Of a stretch of 19,091 bases of DNA, positions 1 to 7,410 are shown piece by piece. Numbering within the stretch: the first letter of the stretch is position 1; each line of letters begins with the position of its first letter. The stretch spans positions 1-19,091 of the forward strand of contig JAVBLU010000041.1 in assembly GCA_031553225.1 (NCBI GenBank). Direction: 5' to 3'. The stretch is from JAVBLU01 sp031553225. GTDB taxonomy: Bacteria; Bacillota; Clostridia; Christensenellales; UBA1750. A model generated the notes under the pieces. It did no database searches. It was given only the letters and a program-made list of their open reading frames with translations, and was not told where the DNA came from. A program made the translations under genes and the position numbers.

Positions 1-1034
1 TGCGGGTCGTTGCGGTAGTTCACGTCGCCGTACTGGCCCTTCACCGCCACGATCACGTCGGCGGGCAGCTCGTCGGCGATGGGCAGGAACACGTCCGGCT
101 CCAGGGAGCACCGGCCCGCGCACAGATAGGTGCGCACGATGAGCTTCATGTGCGGGCAGCCGGCCTTCATGGCCTCGTACACCCACTGAATCAGCATCAG
201 GGCGCGGCGGGGCGCGTCCAGGTGGCGGCAGCGCTCGCACTGGCAATAGAAGATGCTGTTCTGCTTCTCGCCCATCCACAGCTCGATCCCGGCGGCTTCC
301 GGCATCAGCTCGCACGCTTCGCGTATTTTGCCCTGCACATACGCGCGCGTCTGCGGGTGCACGGGGCAGGGATTGGCGTGCGGCTGCAGCTCGTGCCCCG
401 CCTCCTCGCGCGTCCCCATCCACCCCGGAACGTCCGCAAGCGCCTGCAGCGGAAAGCGCAGCTCCGTGGTGGTCACGTACATGTCCAGGCCGAGCGAACG
501 GGCGTAGGCCAGCGCTTCGCGGTACGCCGCGCGCACCTTGGCCGAGCGCTCCTCGTCCACGTACCGAGCGAGCGCCGGAACGTACTTGTACTGCAGGGCG
601 TCGTCCAGGTGCACGGGCCAGTTCTGCGCCAGGATGAACGTGTTCGCCCTGCGGCGCAGCGCATAGTCCATGTAGCGCTTCGTCAGGCTCAGGGCGTCCA
701 GGTGGTCGCTCAGCAGGGCCGGCGCATGCTGGTTGAACACGCGCAGACTGTCGCCCGGGCCGTCCTGCACGTCAAGCGCCTCGGGCAGGACGCCCGCTTG
801 CGCCCGGTCGAGCAGCTCGCACGCAGCGTAGGCCGCCCCGCGGCCGTCCCGCGCGCGCACGGCCGCGCTGCCGCCCTCAAGCGTCAGGCGAAAGTGCTCG
901 GGCGTAAGCGCCTCATCAAAGGTCACCCGCAGCGCCGGTACGGGCGCGCCCTCCATGTCCAGCAAGCGCTCAAGCGCAGACCGGCATCCCTCAAGCCGTT
1001 CGTCGATCTCCAGTGAAAACCCTTTTTTCATCAT
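1..1034 (-). CDS. GH67-like alpha-glucuronidase-family glycoside hydrolase (partial, C-terminus beyond window)
   Basis: The reading frame is open for 344 codons from ATG 1034 to the window edge, so the C-terminus is missing. The start follows AAAGGG, which lies in the last codons of the upstream permease, whose stop is 5 bp away; a second ATG follows directly. Residues about 30-80 resemble the small N-terminal domain of GH67/GH20-type enzymes (RLTLEGGSAAVRARDGRGAA), and a TIM-barrel-like region follows. IELWMGEKQNS (E256) aligns by eye with the GH67 segment carrying the general acid (NSEGQPG), and ADVIVAVKGQYGDVNYRNDP (from about 325) with the GH67 segment NVIVQVKNGPIDFQ. A YCQCERC motif at 263-269 is unusual for GH67 and recalls DUF4838-type proteins. 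There is no signal peptide, so it probably acts in the cytoplasm on imported oligosaccharide. The family is an inference from motifs; the exact substrate is unknown. Confidence 0.6.
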   Translation of the reverse strand, partial: MMKKGFSLEIDERLEGCRSALERLLDMEGAPVPALRVTFDEALTPEHFRLTLEGGSAAVRARDGRGAAYAACELLDRAQAGVLPEALDVQDGPGDSLRVFNQHAPALLSDHLDALSLTKRYMDYALRRRANTFILAQNWPVHLDDALQYKYVPALARYVDEERSAKVRAAYREALAYARSLGLDMYVTTTELRFPLQALADVPGWMGTREEAGHELQPHANPCPVHPQTRAYVQGKIREACELMPEAAGIELWMGEKQNSIFYCQCERCRHLDAPRRALMLIQWVYEAMKAGCPHMKLIVRTYLCAGRCSLEPDVFLPIADELPADVIVAVKGQYGDVNYRNDP

Positions 1035-1039
1035 TTTGT

Positions 1040-1879
1040 TCACCCTTTCACAGCGCCGGCCACCAGACCCTTGATGAAGTATTTTTGCGCCGCCACAAAC
1101 AGCGCAAGCGTTGGAAAGCTGGCGAGCACCCCGGCCGTCGCGGTCAGTTCCATTTTGGACTCGTTGGCGTCCACAAACGCCGTCATGCCCAGCGGCAGGG
1201 TAAAGAGTCTTTGGCTGCGCAGAAAGATGAGGGGATTTTCGTAGTCGTTCCACTGCCAGTTGAAGTTGAGGATGACCACCGTGACGATGGCCGGAACGGC
1301 GAGCGGCGCGTACACCTGCAGGAACGTGCGGTACAGCCCCGCGCCGTCTATGGCCGCGGCCTCCGCAAGCTCGCCAGGCAGCTGCATGAAGTACTGACGC
1401 ATCATAAACACGCCGATCACGCTGAAGAGGCCCGTAAAGAACAGGCTCCAGTGCGTGTTGATCACGCCCATCCAGTCGAAGAGGATGTAGCGCGGGATGA
1501 TGGTAATCTGCGGGGGAATCATCAGCGTGCCCAGATACAAGAGGAACAGCTTGTCGCGCCCCCGGAAGCGGAGCCTGGCGAAGCCGTATCCCGCCAGCAT
1601 GCTCGTGAGCACGCCGCCGCACACGTTGATGGCCGTCACCTTGACGGAATTCCCATACATGAGCAGAATATTGTACTGCGGCTGCAGCACCAGACGGTAA
1701 TTTGCCCAGTTGAGCGCCTTGGGCAAGAAGACCTCCGGGTTTTTCATCAGCTCCATAGGCGTTTTGAAGGAGATGGAGAGCATCCAGAAGAAGGGCGTAA
1801 CCGTCGCCGCGCCCAGCAACAGGAAAAACAGCGTGAAGAGCGTACTTTGCACGGCCTGCCTGCGATGATCGATCGGCAT
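1040..1879 (-). CDS. CUT1 sugar ABC transporter permease, MalG/UgpE type
   Basis: A 279-residue membrane protein with the usual length and layout of the second CUT1 permease. An N-terminal membrane segment lies at about 13-35, followed by the short N-terminal periphery and five more hydrophobic segments. The EAA loop that docks on the ATPase is clear at about 173-190 (ELAEAAAIDGAGLYR). Its ATG follows the stop codon of the preceding permease with no gap, so translational coupling is likely; the ribosome binding site inside the upstream gene is weak. With the other permease it should form the membrane channel of the sugar importer. No ATPase gene lies nearby, so a shared MsmK-type ATPase encoded elsewhere is expected. 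Confidence 0.93.
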   Translation of the reverse strand: MPIDHRRQAVQSTLFTLFFLLLGAATVTPFFWMLSISFKTPMELMKNPEVFLPKALNWANYRLVLQPQYNILLMYGNSVKVTAINVCGGVLTSMLAGYGFARLRFRGRDKLFLLYLGTLMIPPQITIIPRYILFDWMGVINTHWSLFFTGLFSVIGVFMMRQYFMQLPGELAEAAAIDGAGLYRTFLQVYAPLAVPAIVTVVILNFNWQWNDYENPLIFLRSQRLFTLPLGMTAFVDANESKMELTATAGVLASFPTLALFVAAQKYFIKGLVAGAVKG

Positions 1880-2779
1880 TTAGTACAGCACCCACCTATC
1901 CTGCAGCTTCCACTGCGTAAGCGTGAACACAAAGATCACGAAGAACAAAACCCACGTGATGGAGGCTGAATAGCCCATCTGGTAGTACTGAAACGCCTGG
2001 ATGTAGATGTAGTAGGCAAGCATGCTGGTGGACGTGCCCGGTCCGCCGTGCGTAAGCAGCTGCACGGGCGTAAAGATGCGAAACGAAAAGATGAGCTGCG
2101 TGATGAGGATGAAAAAGGTTGTGGGAGAAAGCATGGGCACGGTGATGTAGCGGAAGCGCTGCACCTCGCTGCAGCCGTCCATGGTGCATGCCTCGTACAG
2201 CTCCTGCGGGATACTTTGCAGCCCTGCCATGTACAGCACGAACACGTACCCCAGCCCGCCCCATACGCCCATGGCCACCAGCGCCCAGATGGCCCAGGCG
2301 GGATCGCCCAGAAAAATGGGCACATTCCCCACGCCCAGCGTCTGCAACAGCATGGTGATCAGGCCCCGCTTGGAGAGCATCATCTGCCACACGTAGGCCG
2401 CCACCACGGTGGAGATGATGTTCGTGGAGTAGAGCATCAGCCGCACCAGGCCTTTGCAGCGCACGAACCGGTCCACCAGATACGCAAACACCAGCGCCAG
2501 CGCCATGGTGACGGGCACGGTGGCCACGGCGTACACAAAGTTGTTGCGCACCGACGCCAAAAACCAGCTGTCCGACCACATGCGCGCGTAGTTGGCAAGC
2601 CCCACGAACTGTATCTTGTCGAAGGTTTGTATGTAATCCCATGAACTGAAGCTGATGACCAGGGAGAATACCACGGGGATCAGCGTAAAGGCCAAAAAAC
2701 CGATCAGGTTGGGGGCGATGAACGAGTACGCCACCAGCTCCCTCTTCAGCCTGCGCCATTTGCCTTGGGCCATGGCCAT
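1880..2779 (-). CDS. CUT1 sugar ABC transporter permease, MalF/UgpA type
   Basis: A 299-residue permease with six hydrophobic segments, the first at about 20-42. The EAA loop at about 195-215 (YEACTMDGCSEVQRFRYITV) identifies it as the MalF-type partner. Two start codons are possible: ATG 2779 (spaced 6 nt from the distal AAGGA of AAGGAAGGAG) and ATG 2773 (spaced 7 nt from the proximal AAGGAG). The longer form is listed and they differ by two residues. It is the first gene after the hairpin that follows the binding-protein gene, and its stop abuts the next permease. It is predicted to pair with the MalG-type subunit to pass an oligosaccharide across the membrane. Confidence 0.93.
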   Translation of the reverse strand: MAMAQGKWRRLKRELVAYSFIAPNLIGFLAFTLIPVVFSLVISFSSWDYIQTFDKIQFVGLANYARMWSDSWFLASVRNNFVYAVATVPVTMALALVFAYLVDRFVRCKGLVRLMLYSTNIISTVVAAYVWQMMLSKRGLITMLLQTLGVGNVPIFLGDPAWAIWALVAMGVWGGLGYVFVLYMAGLQSIPQELYEACTMDGCSEVQRFRYITVPMLSPTTFFILITQLIFSFRIFTPVQLLTHGGPGTSTSMLAYYIYIQAFQYYQMGYSASITWVLFFVIFVFTLTQWKLQDRWVLY

Positions 2780-2871
2780 GCTCCTTCCTTATGCGGCCGC
2801 CGATTTGCCAACCGGCTGCCAACCGTTCGCGGAGGGCGCCGGCCGCCCTGCGCTCGCGCACTCCGTATCGC

Positions 2872-2913
2872 GCAAAGCGCACCGGGAACGACGCCCCGTC
2901 CCGATGCGCTTGC
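2872..2913 (-). other. Intercistronic stem-loop between binding-protein and permease genes
   Basis: Within the 157-bp gap, 2872-2887 and 2899-2913 form a long imperfect inverted repeat (GCAAGCGCATCGGGA pairing with TCCCGGTGCGCTTTGC, one bulge and one G-U pair) around an 11-nt loop. In the direction of transcription no run of T follows, so it is not a standard intrinsic terminator. In other sugar operons, such as malE-malF, hairpins at this point protect the binding-protein mRNA or reduce permease expression, and that role is inferred here. Confidence 0.65.
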
Positions 2914-2936
2914 TTTCGCGGCCGCTTTTTACGTTG

Positions 2937-4370
2937 CTATTTGCCGGTCAGCGCCTGGGCGGCCTCCGCAGCCGCCTTGGTCAGCGCCTGCTCGACGCTC
3001 TGCTGCCCGAGCATGGCCAGCTCCATCTGTTGGGCAAGGCGGGTATTCGCCTGGCTCACTTCCACCTTCTGGGTGCGCGCGGCCAGGGTGCGCGTGGAGG
3101 CGTATACCTTGGCGAAGGAGTCCATGTCGATCAAATCCTCATATCCGGCGGTGAGGTATTGGCCAACCTGCGCGGCAGTGAAGCCCGTATAGGAAGGGAT
3201 GCGGCCGCCCTCCACAAAGCTTGCGAAGCCTTCGCGGTAGAACCACTTGAGGAACGCCCAGCATTCCTCCTGGTGCGTGGTTTTGGGAGAGATCATGATC
3301 GGGTCCTCCAGGTCGGCCACGCGGTACGCCTTGTCGGCGAACTCCGCAGCCAGCGGGGGCAGGGCAAAGCCGGTCTTGAACGTGTGCGGGTAGGTCGCGC
3401 GGTCCTTGATATCGCGCAGCACGTACGAGCCGGAGTAGACCATGGCGGCCTTCTCGGTCATGAGCATCTGGGAAGGCAGGTACTTCTCCGCCGCGCACTC
3501 CGCGTAAGAGGGAATGGACTTGTCGGTATCCTGCATCTGCTGGAATAGGTTGGCGGAGAAGGTGACGCGCGGGTCGGTGAAGACGGGGGCGGTGAACTCC
3601 TTGTTGTACAGGTCCACGCCCTGAAGGAACCCGCTGGAGGGTTGCAGCCACATATTGGCCCAGTTACAGGTGAAGAACGCGCCGAACACCTTGTTCGCCC
3701 CATCGCCCTTGGTGAGGGCCTTGGCGTAGGCCTGCATGTCCTTGGTGGTCCACTTGTCGTCCGGAAGGGACAACCCGGCGTCCTTCAGCTTGTCCATGTT
3801 GAACATCCAGATGACCAGCGAGCGCGATGTGGGGATGTTGTAGTACTTGTTCTGGTACATGTAGTCGGCGATGTCCGCGCCGATGTCCTTCGTAAGGTCG
3901 ATGCCGTCCTTGGTCAGGAAGGGCGTCAGCTCCAGGGCCAGACCCTTCTCGGCCTTCTCCAGATACCCGCGCGTGGGCATGTACACATCGATGCCGACGC
4001 CGCTCATCAGCGCCGTGTCCAGCTTTACGTTGCTGGCGTCGTCCCAGCCGAGCTTGGTATATTCGATGGTGATCTCGGGCTTGATCTTTTTGTACGCGGC
4101 AATCACCTGGTCGGGCCCCTTGTCCTGCGGCACGCCGCCCCACCAGTACAGGGTGAAGGGCTGGGCGGCTTGGGGCGTTGGGGCGGCCGTGGGCGCAACC
4201 GTGGCCGGAGCGGCCGTGGGGGCGGCCGGAGCAGCGGACGGGGCGGCCGGAGCGGGCGTAGCAGCTGCGGCAGGGGCGGGCGTGGGCGCGGCCGCGGGGG
4301 CGGCGCACGCGCACAGCGATATGAGCAGCACGGCGAGCAGACATGTGGCGAGAACGTTTCTACGCATCAT
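2937..4370 (-). CDS. Sugar ABC transporter substrate-binding lipoprotein (family 1)
   Basis: A 477-residue extracellular binding protein. The chosen start is ATG 4370 (an adjacent ATG at 4367 is equally good), preceded by AAGGAGGGG at 7 nt; an in-frame ATG at 4400 would add ten residues that fall on the promoter. A signal peptide (MMRRN, then a hydrophobic stretch) ends in a lipobox LCAC with Cys22 as the likely lipid anchor. Residues about 23-72 are a low-complexity Ala/Pro/Thr tether. The mature domain begins FTLYWWGG and contains the GVGIDVYMPTRG segment typical of CUT1 binding proteins. It should capture the sugar at the cell surface and deliver it to the two permeases encoded downstream. 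The ligand cannot be read from sequence; the neighbouring mannosidase suggests a mannose-containing glycan. Confidence 0.95.
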   Translation of the reverse strand: MMRRNVLATCLLAVLLISLCACAAPAAAPTPAPAAAATPAPAAPSAAPAAPTAAPATVAPTAAPTPQAAQPFTLYWWGGVPQDKGPDQVIAAYKKIKPEITIEYTKLGWDDASNVKLDTALMSGVGIDVYMPTRGYLEKAEKGLALELTPFLTKDGIDLTKDIGADIADYMYQNKYYNIPTSRSLVIWMFNMDKLKDAGLSLPDDKWTTKDMQAYAKALTKGDGANKVFGAFFTCNWANMWLQPSSGFLQGVDLYNKEFTAPVFTDPRVTFSANLFQQMQDTDKSIPSYAECAAEKYLPSQMLMTEKAAMVYSGSYVLRDIKDRATYPHTFKTGFALPPLAAEFADKAYRVADLEDPIMISPKTTHQEECWAFLKWFYREGFASFVEGGRIPSYTGFTAAQVGQYLTAGYEDLIDMDSFAKVYASTRTLAARTQKVEVSQANTRLAQQMELAMLGQQSVEQALTKAAAEAAQALTGK

Positions 4371-4398
4371 GAAAACCCCTCCTTGTATGAGTGGCTTC

Positions 4399-4427
4399 AT
4401 TGTACCGCGCGTTTGTGTGCATGAACA
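4399..4427 (-). promoter_or_regulatory. Predicted sigma-A promoter for the binding-protein/permease operon
   Basis: On the minus strand, TGTTCA (4427-4422) and TACAAT (4404-4399) are separated by 17 bp. The -10 box is good and the -35 box is weak. Transcription would start roughly 25-30 nt before ATG 4370. The 135-bp gap between the mannosidase and this gene has no clear terminator, so read-through from the mannosidase is also possible. Confidence 0.5.
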
Positions 4428-4505
4428 TCAACAAACGGCAGCCAAACTTGCACATTCTCCACTTGTTTCCAGGCCCCGCTTGCACGTTTTGTCGTTCTTC
4501 GCGCG

Positions 4506-7196
4506 TCAGGCAAGAAGCAGCGTCACGGCCTGATACGCGCCGAAGGGCACGAGCAGCGTGCCGCCCTCCATGACCAAGGGCTGCAGCTTCTCCTCGTTCA
4601 TATTCGACAGCCATGCCTTCGTGTAGCCGGCCGTTTCAATGCGCGCCGCGACGGGCCTTCCCTGGTTCTCAAACAGCCGCAGCACCGCGCCCGGGCCGTC
4701 CATGCGCGGCTTGAAGGCGGAGAACTGAACGCCAGGCGCGTCCCACCGCACCGGGCAGGGCAGAGCGTTGAAGTCCTCCCGGGCGGACCGGGAACGCACG
4801 GCATGTACCACGGGCGGATACAGAAAGCTGTGCACCTCGGGCAGAAAGGGCGCGGCGTCCTCCCCATGCGCCTGATAAGGCGCGTACGACCAGGCGATCT
4901 CGTGCGCGCCCAGGCACTGCGCGCCCGGCACGTCGTACGCGTCCGCCGCCGCGCCTGCGCGCTGGGGCATGTTCACGCGCGACATCTTCTGCACGCCGCG
5001 CAAGAGGGTGAAGCTCAGGTCCACAAAGCCCGTGCGGCCGCAGGTCTCCGCCTCGTAGTCGTACACGCCCTTGAGCGCCACGGCCAGCCCGGCCTGCCCG
5101 TCGCACGCAGCCGCCCACTCGCGCATGGGCTGCAGACGCGTGGGCGGCTGCCTCCAACGCTCCGTGGCCTCCACAGGCCGCACGCCGCGGCGCAGAACCG
5201 CCAGATGCCCCTGAGAGAGCACCTCGTCGCAGGCAAGCCCGGTGGGCACGCGCAAGCGGATGCGGTGGTCGCGCGCGGTGTTCTCCAGCCGCAGCGCCAC
5301 GTCCAGCCGCGCAATGCCCGCGTACAAGCTCACGGCCAGCGTCACGGGCAGAACCACCGTTTCCCGCGAGCGCTCATCGCCCACAAGACAGCTGGGCACG
5401 CGCAGGCTGCCGCTCTGTGTAATCGTCGCCCGCACGCATCCGCATTCCGTCAGGCGCACGGTAAAATCCGCCGCGCTGGAGCGCACCGCCGCGCCGGGCA
5501 GCCAGGGCGGCGAAAAGTCCCACACGTCGCCAGCGTCGGCCTCCTCCTCCAGCAGGTTCAGGTTGCGGTACCAGCGGCCGGTGCGCTTGTCCAGCACATG
5601 AACCAGCGCGCCCGCCGCGTCCACGCGCAGGAACTCGTTTTCCAAAAAATCCTCACCGGCGCGCAGCGCGCCCGGACGCTCCTCGCCTCCGCCTTCCACC
5701 GCCGCAAAACTGCGCACCTCCCCGGCCGCCATCGGGCACAAGAAGAGCACGCGCCGCAGCGAGGCGGCCGGCAAGGAAAGATTGCGAACCTGCCCCAGGG
5801 CGTTGCGCTGCGCGCTCTCACGCGGTTCCACCTGGGAAGGCAACGTGCGCCCGGCCTCGTCCACGATGCGCACGCTCGCCTCCCCAACGGGCAGCCACAC
5901 CTGCGCCGGCTGGGCGAAGGCCGCGCCCGCGGGCGCATACGCAAGCATGCCCCGGCCGCCGCCCCACCACCTGCGCACATGCCGCCCCAGATGGGCCATG
6001 GCCTGGTGAATCACGCCCGCGGCGATCTGGCGGGCCGCGCCGTAGCGAGACTCCATGTCCGTGTGCACTTCGTCGGTGCTGGAGCCGTGGATGGAGTCGT
6101 GCGCGCTGTTGATGAGCAGTGCGCGCCACGCCTCATCCATCAGGCGGGCGTTTCCCGCATGGCCATGCCGGGCGGCAATGGCCAGCAGCGGCTCGGCGTA
6201 GCGCTCCATCAGCGCCTCGCACGCAAAATGCTGGCGCTTAAGGTAGCTGCGGCTGGACAGGGCGCCCAGCAGCACGTACTGATAGCGCGAGCCGGTCAGC
6301 TCCATGCGGTACACGGCCGGGTCGGCCATGCGCTTCCGCGCCAGGCGGACATAGTCCTCCACGTTCCCCGCCCGGAACTCGATGTCGCCCTGTAGACGGT
6401 TGGCCGCGGCGATCGTCTCGCCCACGCGCTCCTGGGGCGGCAGGTGGTCGTACCCGGAGATGAGGGGCACGACGCCCGAGGGGTAGCGCCGCGCAATGCG
6501 GCGCACGTTATCGATCATCGTGCGGGCGATGCGCTCAGGGTCGTCGTGCTCGGCCAGCTCCACGTGGTGCTCAAAGGAAAGATAGCCCTCATAATACGGC
6601 ACGTCGCGCACCTGAAGCGGGTCCACCTGCTTATCAAAGATGTCGAACGCGCCGGCGTAGCTCTCCCGAAAGTGGCTGGCGAGCACGGCGGTGCCGTCCA
6701 GCCCTTCGTACAAAAATTCGTCGGGATGGCCTCCTGGAACCTCGGGCATTCCGCGCATGAACAGCAGGCTGTCAATGCCAAACCCCGCCAAAATCTGCGG
6801 CATCTGGCGCGGGTGGCCAAAGTTGTCCGGCAGGTACCCGGCCTTCATGCACCCGCCAAACCGCTCCGCCGCACGCGCGCCGTACAGGCAGTTGCGTATC
6901 ATGCACTCCGCGCTTGGTATCCACTCGTCAAACTGCGTGTAAAACGGGCCGATGGCCAGCTTGCCCGCGCGAACGAGCGCGCGCATGGCCGCTTCCTGCT
7001 CCGGCCGCACCTCCAGGTACTCCTCCAGCGGAAACACCTGGCCGTCCAGGACGTAGCACGGAAAATCCGGCCGCTCGGCGGCCGACAGCAGGCGGTCAAG
7101 CGTCTCCACCGTCCAGAAGCGGTAGCAGCGCAGGGGCTGATACCACTCGATGTCCAGATGCCCGGCGGTGATGACAAACCCGATGCAGCGCTCCAT
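4506..7196 (-). CDS. GH38 alpha-mannosidase
   Basis: An 896-residue enzyme that hydrolyses alpha-linked mannose from oligosaccharides. The start chosen is ATG 7196, after GGGGGAGGG at about 7 nt, because GH38 proteins begin just before the zinc-binding HxD motif, here GHLDIEWYQP with H13 and D15. The longer open frame upstream has no family similarity and runs into the divergent promoter. The catalytic nucleophile is expected at D124 in GYLPDNFGHP. The later zinc-site motif NSAHDSIHGSSTDEV (H366, D367) matches the usual NQFHDxxPGSS. The C-terminal half is the beta-rich GH38 domain. No signal peptide is present, so it is probably cytoplasmic. It is the first gene of the minus-strand sugar locus and likely trims glycans brought in by the adjacent ABC transporter. 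Confidence 0.95.
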   Translation of the reverse strand: MERCIGFVITAGHLDIEWYQPLRCYRFWTVETLDRLLSAAERPDFPCYVLDGQVFPLEEYLEVRPEQEAAMRALVRAGKLAIGPFYTQFDEWIPSAECMIRNCLYGARAAERFGGCMKAGYLPDNFGHPRQMPQILAGFGIDSLLFMRGMPEVPGGHPDEFLYEGLDGTAVLASHFRESYAGAFDIFDKQVDPLQVRDVPYYEGYLSFEHHVELAEHDDPERIARTMIDNVRRIARRYPSGVVPLISGYDHLPPQERVGETIAAANRLQGDIEFRAGNVEDYVRLARKRMADPAVYRMELTGSRYQYVLLGALSSRSYLKRQHFACEALMERYAEPLLAIAARHGHAGNARLMDEAWRALLINSAHDSIHGSSTDEVHTDMESRYGAARQIAAGVIHQAMAHLGRHVRRWWGGGRGMLAYAPAGAAFAQPAQVWLPVGEASVRIVDEAGRTLPSQVEPRESAQRNALGQVRNLSLPAASLRRVLFLCPMAAGEVRSFAAVEGGGEERPGALRAGEDFLENEFLRVDAAGALVHVLDKRTGRWYRNLNLLEEEADAGDVWDFSPPWLPGAAVRSSAADFTVRLTECGCVRATITQSGSLRVPSCLVGDERSRETVVLPVTLAVSLYAGIARLDVALRLENTARDHRIRLRVPTGLACDEVLSQGHLAVLRRGVRPVEATERWRQPPTRLQPMREWAAACDGQAGLAVALKGVYDYEAETCGRTGFVDLSFTLLRGVQKMSRVNMPQRAGAAADAYDVPGAQCLGAHEIAWSYAPYQAHGEDAAPFLPEVHSFLYPPVVHAVRSRSAREDFNALPCPVRWDAPGVQFSAFKPRMDGPGAVLRLFENQGRPVAARIETAGYTKAWLSNMNEEKLQPLVMEGGTLLVPFGAYQAVTLLLA

Positions 7197-7242
7197 GTCC
7201 GCGCCCTCCCCCGTATTTTCGCAGCGGCAGCCAACGACAACA

Positions 7243-7266
7243 GCGCATACGCTTTCGGCATACGCC
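7243..7266. promoter_or_regulatory. Two adjacent small dyads in the divergent intergenic region (possible operator)
   Basis: An 8-bp direct repeat GCATACGC (7245-7252 and 7258-7265) has a 13-bp period. Each copy sits in its own small dyad: AGCG-CATA-CGCT, then CGGC-ATAC-GCCG. They lie about 50-70 bp upstream of the mannosidase start. No regulator can be assigned, and short dyads are common in GC-rich DNA. Confidence 0.3.
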
Positions 7267-7334
7267 GGTGAAAACCCTCTCCGGGCCGCTGCGCGCAAGA
7301 ATGCCGTCATGCTGCGCATGCCCTTGCGCTCGGC

Positions 7335-7363
7335 TTGTAAAAACGCCAAAAAGGCGCTATAAT
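7335..7363 (+). promoter_or_regulatory. Sigma-A promoter of the DUF1846 gene
   Basis: TTGTAA (7335-7340) and a perfect TATAAT (7358-7363) are 17 bp apart. The spacer contains the inverted repeat GCC-AAAAA-GGC (extending to a GC-rich dyad), which could bind a repressor. The start of transcription would be about 40 bp before ATG 7411. The minus-strand promoter for the mannosidase in the same gap is not clear. Confidence 0.8.
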
Positions 7364-7410
7364 ATTCTGATGTGAACGACAGACCGCGCAGGTGATGAGG
7401 GAGGCGCGCC

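Noticed and set aside
1013..1969. Long plus-strand open frame over the permease genes
   Set aside because: The minus strand encodes clear permeases with EAA loops. The plus frame is rich in His, Arg and Gln without domains, and is a GC-rich shadow.
3642..4424. Plus-strand open frame rich in Gly and Arg repeats
   Set aside because: It is the shadow of the Ala/Pro/Thr tether of the binding lipoprotein on the opposite strand; the repeats come from GC-rich codons.
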